Shown: piece after piece, positions 29,354 to 36,772 of the stretch
How positions within the stretch are numbered: the stretch's first letter is position 1
How the letters are laid out: each line of letters opens with the position of its first letter
Virus record (IMG/VR): IMGVR_UViG_3300036832_000955
Coordinates: 1 to 44,861 of that record
Length of the DNA: 44,861 nucleotides
Strand: one strand, 5' to 3'
Origin: a virus
Program-made: the position numbers and the translations under genes
The notes under the pieces: model-generated
Seen by the model: only the letters and a program-made list of their open reading frames with translations
Database searches by the model: none
Told to the model about the DNA's origin: nothing

Positions 29354-30313
29354 ATGAGCTTCATCGACCAACTCACCACGGCCATCACCAGCGGCGAATG
29401 CCTCGTGTGGCGCGATGGCGATGTCACGCTGCCAGAGCCGGTGTGCATCGATGTTCCTCACCACGCCATCGGCAGCGGCCTCGACATGCAGGGCGCCCGC
29501 CTGATCTGCGGCTTCGGCGATCCCGAGCAGGACATGCTCAAGATCAGGCTGCCCCAGAACGGCATCCAGTTTCGCGGTTTTCAATTCCGCAACATCCGGC
29601 TGTCGGGCGAGCAGGCCTGCCGCAATGGGCTGGTGCTGGAGAACCCCTACGTCAGCTCGGCGATGTACGCCGGCACGATCAGCAACGTCTACACCGAGGC
29701 CTGCCTGGGTTCGGGCCTGCAGCTCGCCGGCTGCGTCTTCGAAACCATGGTGAGCAACTGTGGTGCGCTCGACTGTGGCAACGCCGGGGTCGAGGTGCGC
29801 AACGTCGGCCAGGGGATCAACAGCGACATCCGCATCATCGGCGGCACGTTTTCCCAGTGCGGCTATGGCATCTCGGCGACCGCCGATGTGACCTACCGCG
29901 AGCCGCCGATCCGCATCGCCCACGCCTACATCGGCCGCAACAAGGGCAACGGCATCAGCGCCCTGGGCGGTCTCGATCTCGCGTTCGACGTCACCTTGGA
30001 GAACAACTGCGCCGAGGCGGCGACCGAGGGCAGCATTCACCTGGGCGAGGACATGGCGATCTACGCCCGGAATTTCAGCCGGCTCTCGGATTGCAAGGCC
30101 GTCGGCAACAGCTCGACGCAGCTCTACCTGCTGGCGCAGGGCAATGGCGCGGCGAGCCTCACCCGGTCGTGGGTCGACATGCCCAACGCGCCCAACTGCA
30201 AGACGGTGCTGGCCAAGGGGCCCATCGACGTCACCCTGACGCCGCCGCTCACCATCGAGGATGTCGACACCAGCGGCCACGACTGCACTGTGCGCATCGT
30301 GGTGGCCCAGTAG
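29354..30313 (+). CDS. Beta-helix tailspike-like protein
   Basis: 319 residues, ATG 29354 after GGGAGAGG. Repeated short strands with N/G/C turns (FRGFQFRNIRLSGEQACRNG, NVYTEACLGSGLQLAGCVFE, IIGGTFSQCGYGISATADV) indicate a right-handed beta-helix as in pectate lyase-like tailspikes. It may be a receptor-binding or depolymerase spike; I see no clear catalytic pair. No capsid-binding head domain is present, so it may attach through another protein. Confidence 0.8.
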   Translation: MSFIDQLTTAITSGECLVWRDGDVTLPEPVCIDVPHHAIGSGLDMQGARLICGFGDPEQDMLKIRLPQNGIQFRGFQFRNIRLSGEQACRNGLVLENPYVSSAMYAGTISNVYTEACLGSGLQLAGCVFETMVSNCGALDCGNAGVEVRNVGQGINSDIRIIGGTFSQCGYGISATADVTYREPPIRIAHAYIGRNKGNGISALGGLDLAFDVTLENNCAEAATEGSIHLGEDMAIYARNFSRLSDCKAVGNSSTQLYLLAQGNGAASLTRSWVDMPNAPNCKTVLAKGPIDVTLTPPLTIEDVDTSGHDCTVRIVVAQ

Positions 30314-30333
30314 ACGACCTCTGTCGCGAAGCG

Positions 30334-30346
30334 TACGATGGTCGTA
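30334..30346. promoter_or_regulatory. Dispersed 13-mer site upstream of the tail-fibre gene
   Basis: TACGATGGTCGTA, a perfect 5-3-5 palindrome in the gap 30314-30401. TAGTAC at 30345-30350 sits where the integrase site has its -10. Confidence 0.5.
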
Positions 30347-30369
30347 GTACGGGATAGGGCCGCCCGGTT

Positions 30370-30396
30370 CCCCGTTGACCGACCGTCAACGAGGGG
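30370..30396 (+). promoter_or_regulatory. Leader hairpin at the tail-fibre ribosome site
   Basis: CGTTGAC-CGACC-GTCAACG, extended by CCC pairing with GGG past one bulged A. The GAGGGG ribosome site of the gene starting at 30402 is in the 3' arm, so the hairpin could limit its translation. Confidence 0.55.
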
Positions 30397-30401
30397 CACC
30401 C

Positions 30402-31355
30402 ATGGCGGATAGTTTTACTCCCAACCTCAATCTCAGAAAGCCGGAAGTCGGCGCCGCGTTCGACACCTGGGGTGGCACGGCGGGCCTCAACAACGACCTC
30501 GACCTGCTCGACGCGGTGTTCCTGGCGACCGGCCTGGGCACGGGCGTCGGCATCCATATCGGCGCCACGCAGACCCTGTTCTGCGAAGGCACGCTGCAGA
30601 TCGCCGACACCACCGACAACACCAAGGTGCTGGAGTTCGACGCCAGCGGCATCACGACCGGCACGACGCGCACGCTGTCGGCGCCCGATCAGGATGGCCA
30701 GATTGCGCTTAGGGCCGATGTCCTGGCGCGCATGCCCACGGGCACGCAGCTCAACGGCTACTACGCCAGCCTTCCGCCCGGCTTCGTCTGGGCGGCCGGC
30801 AAGACCATCGGCAGCGCGGCGTCGGCCGCGACCGAGCGGGCGAACGACGACACGCTGCCGCTCTTCACCAATCTGTGGCTGCTCAACTTCGGCGTGGTCG
30901 GTGGGCGCGGCGCCAGCGCCGCCGCCGACTGGGCGGCCAACAAGCAGCTCACCCTGCCCGACCACAGCGGCCGCGTGGCGGCGGGTCGCGACGATCTCAG
31001 CGGTACCAATCGCGGCATCCTCAGCCCGAGCGGCATCGCCAGCACGACCAAGGGCGCGGTCGGCGGCTCACCGACCGAGGCGGCCAGCGTCAGCGTCAGC
31101 GGCAGCATGGGTGTCACCACCTCGGTCAGCGTCACCGTCAGCGGTGTGCTGAACGGTAGCATCGTCGGCGCGACGACGACCGCCGATGGCGCGACCGGTG
31201 GCTACGCGCGACTGGGCGATCCGGTGCAGGTCAGTGGTTCACTGGGCGGCGGCGGCTCGGGCAGCGGCACTGCCAGCGGCACCCTGAACGGCGGCACTGC
31301 CACCGTCACCAACACGCAGCCGACCATCGTCTGCGACTGCATCATCGCGCTGTAG
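30402..31355 (+). CDS. Tail fibre protein
   Basis: 317 residues. The start SFTPNLNLRKPEVGAAFDTW then GGTAGLNNDLDLLDAVF is the common anchor of T7-like phage fibres. Residues 125-210 (GYYASLPPGFVWAAGKTIGS, then WAANKQLTLPDHSGRVAAGR) match the tail-collar domain, and the end is a serine/glycine-rich repeat that closes TVTNTQPTIVCDCIIAL. Likely a receptor-binding fibre. Confidence 0.82.
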   Translation: MADSFTPNLNLRKPEVGAAFDTWGGTAGLNNDLDLLDAVFLATGLGTGVGIHIGATQTLFCEGTLQIADTTDNTKVLEFDASGITTGTTRTLSAPDQDGQIALRADVLARMPTGTQLNGYYASLPPGFVWAAGKTIGSAASAATERANDDTLPLFTNLWLLNFGVVGGRGASAAADWAANKQLTLPDHSGRVAAGRDDLSGTNRGILSPSGIASTTKGAVGGSPTEAASVSVSGSMGVTTSVSVTVSGVLNGSIVGATTTADGATGGYARLGDPVQVSGSLGGGGSGSGTASGTLNGGTATVTNTQPTIVCDCIIAL

Positions 31356-31357
31356 CC

Positions 31358-32896
31358 ATGAAGCTCATGCCCGTTCAAATCCCGGCCGGCTTGGAGCGCA
31401 ACGGCTCGCCCTACGACACGCCGCGCAGCTTCTGGGATTGCAACTTGATGCGCTGGCAGAGCGACAGCGCGCGACCGATTGGCGGATGGGTGCGCAAGAC
31501 CGAGGCGCCCCTGGCCGATGCCATCCGCCGGATTTTCACTTGGCGGACCAACGACGACACGCCCAGCACCCTGGTCGGCACCGAGACCAAGCTCTACGCT
31601 GACTTTGCTGGCGGTTGGCTCGACATCACGCCTTCCGGCATCGTGCCGCCCGTCATCACCCTGGCCGGTGGCTACGGCACCGGCCCGTACGGCATGGACA
31701 ACTACGGCACGCCGCGCGCGCCCGGCGTCAGCACCGCCTATGCGCCCAGCTATGCGCTGTGGTCGTTTAGCAACTGGGGCGAGGACGTGCTGCTGCTCAG
31801 CAGCCGCGACAATCGTCTCTTCCACTACATTGCCGCGACGCCTGACGTGGCGCCCATCGTCATCCCCAATTCGACGGTGTCCGGTGCGCCGCCGATGCCG
31901 CTGGCCAATGCTGTGGCCGTCACCGACGAGCGCCACGTCATGATCGTCGGCCCGACCATCGGCGGCGTGTACTACCCGCACCGCGTCGCCTGGGCGAGCC
32001 GCGAGACCCTCGATGATTGGGATTTCAGCAGCGTCACCAACACGGCGGGCTTCCTCGATCTCAAGTGCACGTCGCCGCTTAACTTCATCGTCAACGTGCG
32101 TGAGGGCGTGCTGCTGTTCACGCAGACCGAGGTCTTCCTCGGCACCTACGTCGCCTCGCCGTACATCTATGGCTTTCAGAAAATCGGCGAGATGCCGATG
32201 TACCACCCGTATTCGGTGGCGACGTTCGGCGGTCAGGCGATGTGGCTGTCGATGCGCGCGGCGCATGTCTACGGCTCGGGCGTCGTCAACCCGATCAAAT
32301 GCCCGCTCTACAACGACGTCGTCATCGATTTCTCGCAGACCTGGGGCCGCTACCGCACGCACGCATCATCGAACGGGCGGTATCCCGAAATTTGGATGTT
32401 CTGGCCGTCGCTCAACGCCATCGAGTGCGACCGCTACATGATCTACAATTACCTTGAGGGCTGGTGGGCCTGGGGCTACCTCAGCCGCAGCGCCATGGTC
32501 GGCAGCGGCCCGCTGCGCCTGCCGCTGATGGGCGACGCCACCGGCACGATCTTCGAACACGAGAACGGCTGGACGAACGCCGGCATCCCGATCCTCGGCA
32601 ATCGCTGGCTGGAGACCGGCGCGCTCGGCATCTCGCCGGGCAGCAACGTGGTCGACATCAAGCAGGCGTTGCTCGCCACTGATGAGCGCAAGCAGAGCGT
32701 CAAGCTGCAGTTCTACGGGCAGTACGCACCGGACGGCAACGAGCGCGTGTTCGGTCCCTACACGCCGCGCCTCGATGGCTACACCGACGTGCGGGTGAAC
32801 GCGCGTGAAGCGCGCGTTCGCTATGTCGGCAACGTCGATGACATCTTCGAAGTCGGCCTGCTGCGCCTCGATGTCAGCGGTGGAGGCAACCGATGA
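31358..32896 (+). CDS. Packaged-DNA stabilization / tail hub protein (P22 gp10-like)
   Basis: 512 residues. VQIPAGLERNGSPYDTPRSF then WDCNLMRWQSDSARPIGGWV, followed by beta-propeller-like repeats (WSFSNWGEDVLLLSSRDNRL, VAWASRETLDDWDFSSVTNT), matches the gp10-type proteins that plug the adaptor and keep DNA in the head. It lies two bases after the fibre gene. Confidence 0.82.
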   Translation: MKLMPVQIPAGLERNGSPYDTPRSFWDCNLMRWQSDSARPIGGWVRKTEAPLADAIRRIFTWRTNDDTPSTLVGTETKLYADFAGGWLDITPSGIVPPVITLAGGYGTGPYGMDNYGTPRAPGVSTAYAPSYALWSFSNWGEDVLLLSSRDNRLFHYIAATPDVAPIVIPNSTVSGAPPMPLANAVAVTDERHVMIVGPTIGGVYYPHRVAWASRETLDDWDFSSVTNTAGFLDLKCTSPLNFIVNVREGVLLFTQTEVFLGTYVASPYIYGFQKIGEMPMYHPYSVATFGGQAMWLSMRAAHVYGSGVVNPIKCPLYNDVVIDFSQTWGRYRTHASSNGRYPEIWMFWPSLNAIECDRYMIYNYLEGWWAWGYLSRSAMVGSGPLRLPLMGDATGTIFEHENGWTNAGIPILGNRWLETGALGISPGSNVVDIKQALLATDERKQSVKLQFYGQYAPDGNERVFGPYTPRLDGYTDVRVNAREARVRYVGNVDDIFEVGLLRLDVSGGGNR

Positions 32897-33108
32897 ACAC
32901 TCAGTTCCCGGTCGCGCCGATGCAGTACACGCCCGGCTTTTTCAATCTGCTACTGATACAGCTGCGCGCCTACTTCAACCAAGCGACCGCGAAAGACGAG
33001 GAAGCGCCGCGCATCATCTTGCGCTCGCCCAACGGCACCAACTACGACGTCACCGTCAGCGATGCTGGCGCGCTCGTCGTCACGGCGACGGTGAAGACCC
33101 GTGCATGA
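32893..33108 (+). CDS. Small virion-region hypothetical protein
   Basis: 71 residues, ATGA-coupled. MQYTPGFFNLLLIQLRAYFN then NGTNYDVTVSDAGALVVTAT is a helix plus beta-hairpin found in small proteins next to gp10-like genes in this type of phage. Role unknown. Confidence 0.72.
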   Translation: MNTQFPVAPMQYTPGFFNLLLIQLRAYFNQATAKDEEAPRIILRSPNGTNYDVTVSDAGALVVTATVKTRA

Positions 33109-33562
33109 CATCATCCCCCTGCACACGCGCCTCAAGCCGTCGAGCGAGCTGGCCATCGACCGCGTGCGCCGCTTTGGCGAGATGCTGCTGCAGCTGCCGC
33201 AAATCCCGTTCGTCACTGAACACCTGCTGCACGGCGGCATGTACACGCGGACGGTGCGCCTGCCGCCCGACACCGCCATCGCGGCCGTGCTGATCAAAGG
33301 CCCGACCGTGCTGATCACGATGGGCGAAGGAAAAATCTACACGGGCGAGGAGGTCATCCACGTCCAGGGCTACAGCGTTTTGCCCGGCAGCGCCGGGCGC
33401 AAGTGCGCGTGCATCACCGAGAGCGAGTTCGCAGTGTCGATGGTCTTCGCGACCACGGCGACGACCATCGAGGAAGCGGAGAAGGCGTTCACCGATGAGG
33501 TTGACCTGCTGATCCCGCTCACCGCCGTCGGCAAGCACGAGTTCTTGGTTACAGGAGAGTAG
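33101..33562 (+). CDS. Cupin-like phage protein
   Basis: 153 residues from GTG 33101 (overlapping the previous gene by 8 bases). The central part, LHGGMYTRTVRLPPDTAIAA, then VLIKGPTVLITMGEGKIYTG and YSVLPGSAGRKCACI, is a cupin-like beta barrel known in podovirus structural operons, followed by a TTIEEAEKAFTDE helix. Metal ligands are not obvious, so it may be structural. Confidence 0.78.
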   Translation: MHDIIPLHTRLKPSSELAIDRVRRFGEMLLQLPQIPFVTEHLLHGGMYTRTVRLPPDTAIAAVLIKGPTVLITMGEGKIYTGEEVIHVQGYSVLPGSAGRKCACITESEFAVSMVFATTATTIEEAEKAFTDEVDLLIPLTAVGKHEFLVTGE

Positions 33563-33565
33563 AGT

Positions 33566-34669
33566 ATGTCCGGCATCATCGCGGCGGCTGGCGTCACGGC
33601 GGCGGCCGGTATCGGCAGCACGCTGCTGGCCAACAAGGGCAGCGGCGGTACGCAGACGCAAACGCAGCAGCAGCAACTGCCCGACTGGATGCAGAACGCT
33701 GCGATGTGGAATTACGGCGATGCCACCCAGGCGTCGTACAACCTCATGCCGCCCTACCCCGGCCAGCGCGTCGCCGATCAGACGCCGGGCATGGTGCAGG
33801 ACATCAACGCCCTGCAGAACAACGTCGGCTCGACGCAGCCTTGGTATCAGGCGGCGCAAAATCAGACGAACGCGCTGATGGGTTACAACCCGTCGATGAT
33901 CAGCCCGCAGTCGCTGGCGAGTACGAGCCTCCAGCCGTACATGAACCCTTTTACTCAGTCCGTCATCGACCCGTCGATGCAGCTGCTCAATCAGCAGCGT
34001 ATGCAAGGGCTCAATCAGATTGGCGATCAGGCGGCGGCGAACAAAGCCTTCGGCGGCTCGCGCCAGGGCGTTGCCGAAGGCGTGACCAACGCGCAGTCGG
34101 CGCTCCAGGCCGGGCAGCTCGGCGCGCAACTGTGGGGCCAGAACTTCAATCAGGCGCAGACGGCGGCGACTGGCGACATCACGCGCAACCTGACGGCGCA
34201 GCAGAACAACCAGCAGTACGGCCTGCTCGGCGCCCAGTTCCAGGGCCAGATGGCGAACCAGCTCGGCAACCTCGCGACGCAGGGACAGAACGCCTACCTC
34301 ACCGGCTTGCAGAACGCGATGGTCGGCCAGCAGTCGCTGCAGCAGCAGCAGCAGGCGCAGCTCGACGCGGCGCGCCAGTACTACACCGAGCAGCAGCAAT
34401 ACCCGCTGCAGCAGCTGCAGATCAGGCAGAGCGCGCTGTCGGGCTCGCCCTATGGCACGACCAGCCAGACGACCGGCCCCGGCCCGTCGACCAATCCGAT
34501 GCTGAGCGGCCTGGGCACGGCGGCGACCGTCGCCGGTCTCGCCGGTCAGTTCGGCCTGCTCAACAAGAACAACAGCAACGCCGTCGCCCAGTCCAACAAC
34601 CCGGCGAACACGCCGTTCTGGAACCAGCTGTCGGGCCAGATGGCGGCTGATGGGACCTTCGTGCCGTGA
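33566..34669 (+). CDS. DNA-ejection pore-type protein, Gln-rich
   Basis: 367 residues. A hydrophobic small-residue start (MSGIIAAAGVTAAAGIGSTL), then long glutamine/asparagine-rich helices (QSLQQQQQAQLDAARQYYTE) and a second Gly/Ala hydrophobic stretch near the end. Composition and location match internal virion proteins that form the ejection conduit in short-tailed phages. First of five ejection-region genes. Confidence 0.75.
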   Translation: MSGIIAAAGVTAAAGIGSTLLANKGSGGTQTQTQQQQLPDWMQNAAMWNYGDATQASYNLMPPYPGQRVADQTPGMVQDINALQNNVGSTQPWYQAAQNQTNALMGYNPSMISPQSLASTSLQPYMNPFTQSVIDPSMQLLNQQRMQGLNQIGDQAAANKAFGGSRQGVAEGVTNAQSALQAGQLGAQLWGQNFNQAQTAATGDITRNLTAQQNNQQYGLLGAQFQGQMANQLGNLATQGQNAYLTGLQNAMVGQQSLQQQQQAQLDAARQYYTEQQQYPLQQLQIRQSALSGSPYGTTSQTTGPGPSTNPMLSGLGTAATVAGLAGQFGLLNKNNSNAVAQSNNPANTPFWNQLSGQMAADGTFVP

Positions 34670-35352
34670 GCGCGCCGTCGATCCTCTCCACCATCATGCG
34701 CGTCGAGAGCGGCGGCCGAAACGTGCCGCAGTCGCTCAGCACGCGCGACGTCAACAACAACTATGGCCAGGGCGGTGGCGATCCGGCGCAAGGCTACTAT
34801 CAGATCACGGGCGGCACGTGGAACGAGTTCGGCGGCAACAAGACGGGCTACCAATCGGCGATCAACGCGCCCTATGAGATGCAGGTTCAGGTCGCGCAAA
34901 ACATTCCCGTCGCGCGCTGGGGACCAGCGACGCAAGCTGCCCTTGAGGCGAACGGCTACAAGCCGCTGCCCGGCGAGACGCTCGGCCAGATGCTGGCGCG
35001 CTACGGCGAAGACGCGACAGCGACCAAGCCGAGCGACGCCGGCCAGGGCGTCGGCACGCCCACGGCGGCGCCTACCGCGCAGCTGCCGCCGCCGCCTACC
35101 GCGTCTTCGTCGCCCTACGCCGGGCTGCTGGCGGCGCAGACGGCGCGCCAGGAGGCCGATGACGAGGCCAAGCAGCAGGCCAAGAACGCGGCGATGACGA
35201 AGGAAGGCCTGGGCCTGCTCGGCCAAGCGACGACGCCTGCGCCGGCTGTTCAGGCCGCCCACGCTCAAGTGGTCGTGCCGAAGCAGCCCGGTGTTCCGAT
35301 GCCTGACTTTCTTCAGATGCTCGCGCAGCAACGACTGCAACGGAGTACGTGA
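34666..35352 (+). CDS. Virion lytic transglycosylase-like protein
   Basis: 228 residues from GTG 34666. The first 100 residues are lysozyme-like: ILSTIMRVESGGRN with E14 as candidate catalytic acid, then GGGDPAQGYYQITGGTWNEF and a helical end. Residues 130-228 are a proline/alanine linker and short helices. It would open the peptidoglycan during DNA entry. Coupled to both neighbours. Confidence 0.8.
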   Translation: MSAPSILSTIMRVESGGRNVPQSLSTRDVNNNYGQGGGDPAQGYYQITGGTWNEFGGNKTGYQSAINAPYEMQVQVAQNIPVARWGPATQAALEANGYKPLPGETLGQMLARYGEDATATKPSDAGQGVGTPTAAPTAQLPPPPTASSSPYAGLLAAQTARQEADDEAKQQAKNAAMTKEGLGLLGQATTPAPAVQAAHAQVVVPKQPGVPMPDFLQMLAQQRLQRST

Positions 35353-36770
35353 TGGCCGGTCTCCTCGATTTCCTCCAGGCCGACGACACCGACAAGGACC
35401 AGTACGGCATGACGCAGGCCGACCGCCGGCAGTCGATGTACTCCGGTCTGATCAAGGCTGGGCTGCTGGGCGTGGCGGCGGGTGGCAACCTGATGCCGGC
35501 CGACCGCGCCAAGTATCTGGCGGGCGCAGGCGAGGCGCTGGGCAACATTCCCGACGACATGATCAAGCAGCGGTCGGCGATGGCGCAGGATCAGCTGCGC
35601 CGGCAGCAGACGCAGCTCGGCCAAGTCGAGATGCAGGGCAAGCAGGCCGACCTCGCGCAGACGGCGAAGTGGCGCCAGTACGCCGACAGCCCGGAGTTCC
35701 AGCAGGCGATGACGCAGGCGCAGGCGACGCCGGCCGAGGTCATGGCGGCCAAGGCCGCCGCCTATAAGGGTGACTTCGCCACGGTGCAGAAAATCCTCGA
35801 CCCGAAGCGCAACCGGCCACCACTGGGCGGCGGCCTGTTCTACACGAAGGATGGGTCGGTGATGAACAGCGCGGGTCGTATTCTCATGGGGCCGGATGGC
35901 AAGCCACCGGCTGCTGGATCAGGCGGCAACGATACGTTCGATGCTTCGCAGCCCAATGTTGGCGGCGTTGACCGGCTGAATTTGACGCCGCTGCAGGGCG
36001 TGCGTCATGCGGATGCGGTTCGGGCATTGCGCATTGCGCGCGGCGAGGATGCACCGCTGCCGCGAGGCAATCCTGATGCGCCGTATATCAACGATCTCGC
36101 CTCTCAAGTCGCTGGTGCCAACGGCACGTCGTTCGCCGTGCGCAATGCTTTCGAGAAGTCGCTCAGCTCTGGCGACCTGAACAAGACCGTGACCGCTCCC
36201 TGGTCGGCCTCGATGCAGCACGGCCAGGAGGCGATGGAAGCCTACGATGACCTGATGAACAGCGACGGCGGCAAGTACGCGCAGCTGATGAACAAGGCGC
36301 GCAATACCTGGGGCACAATCGATGACCCCGAGCTGCAGCGCAAGATCGCACGGTACGAGAAGGCGATGAGCAACTACACCAAGGAGGCCGAAAAGCTGAT
36401 CGCTGGTTCCGGTCAGATCACCGATGCCGTGCGTGCTGAGGTCGCGCCGCTCTCCGATCCGAGCAAGACCCCGGCGCAGCAGGTCGGTCTCATGCAGGCG
36501 ATGATTGGTCAGTCGCATGCGCGGCTTGCCCAGCCGCTCCAGCAGGCGCGCATCCTGCGTCACGACGCCAGTATCGACCAGACGAAGCTCGGCCTGTCGC
36601 CCGAGGGCATCTCGTCCTATCAGTGGCTCAACAATCGCATGCAGACCGGTCCCGGCACGACCAGCGCCAACATCCCGACAGTGAACACGCCGGCAGAGGC
36701 AGAGGCGGCATTCAAGGCTGGCGCCAAGCAAGTGAAGCGCGCCAGTGATGGCGCGATCCTTTCGAGGTAA
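35352..36770 (+). CDS. Ejection-region internal virion protein
   Basis: 472 residues starting MAGLLDFLQADDTDKDQYGM; residues 25-60 have a small-residue hydrophobic segment (GLIKAGLLGVAAGGNLMPAD), followed by glutamine-rich helices (QLRRQQTQLGQVEMQGKQAD) and a long helical body. Consistent with a P22-like ejection protein. No enzymatic motif seen. Confidence 0.75.
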   Translation: MAGLLDFLQADDTDKDQYGMTQADRRQSMYSGLIKAGLLGVAAGGNLMPADRAKYLAGAGEALGNIPDDMIKQRSAMAQDQLRRQQTQLGQVEMQGKQADLAQTAKWRQYADSPEFQQAMTQAQATPAEVMAAKAAAYKGDFATVQKILDPKRNRPPLGGGLFYTKDGSVMNSAGRILMGPDGKPPAAGSGGNDTFDASQPNVGGVDRLNLTPLQGVRHADAVRALRIARGEDAPLPRGNPDAPYINDLASQVAGANGTSFAVRNAFEKSLSSGDLNKTVTAPWSASMQHGQEAMEAYDDLMNSDGGKYAQLMNKARNTWGTIDDPELQRKIARYEKAMSNYTKEAEKLIAGSGQITDAVRAEVAPLSDPSKTPAQQVGLMQAMIGQSHARLAQPLQQARILRHDASIDQTKLGLSPEGISSYQWLNNRMQTGPGTTSANIPTVNTPAEAEAAFKAGAKQVKRASDGAILSR

Positions 36771-36772
36771 CG

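Noticed and set aside
33080-34399. Minus-strand open frame of 439 codons under the ejection-protein genes
   Set aside because: Leu/Arg-rich shadow of the Gln-rich coding sequence on the plus strand.
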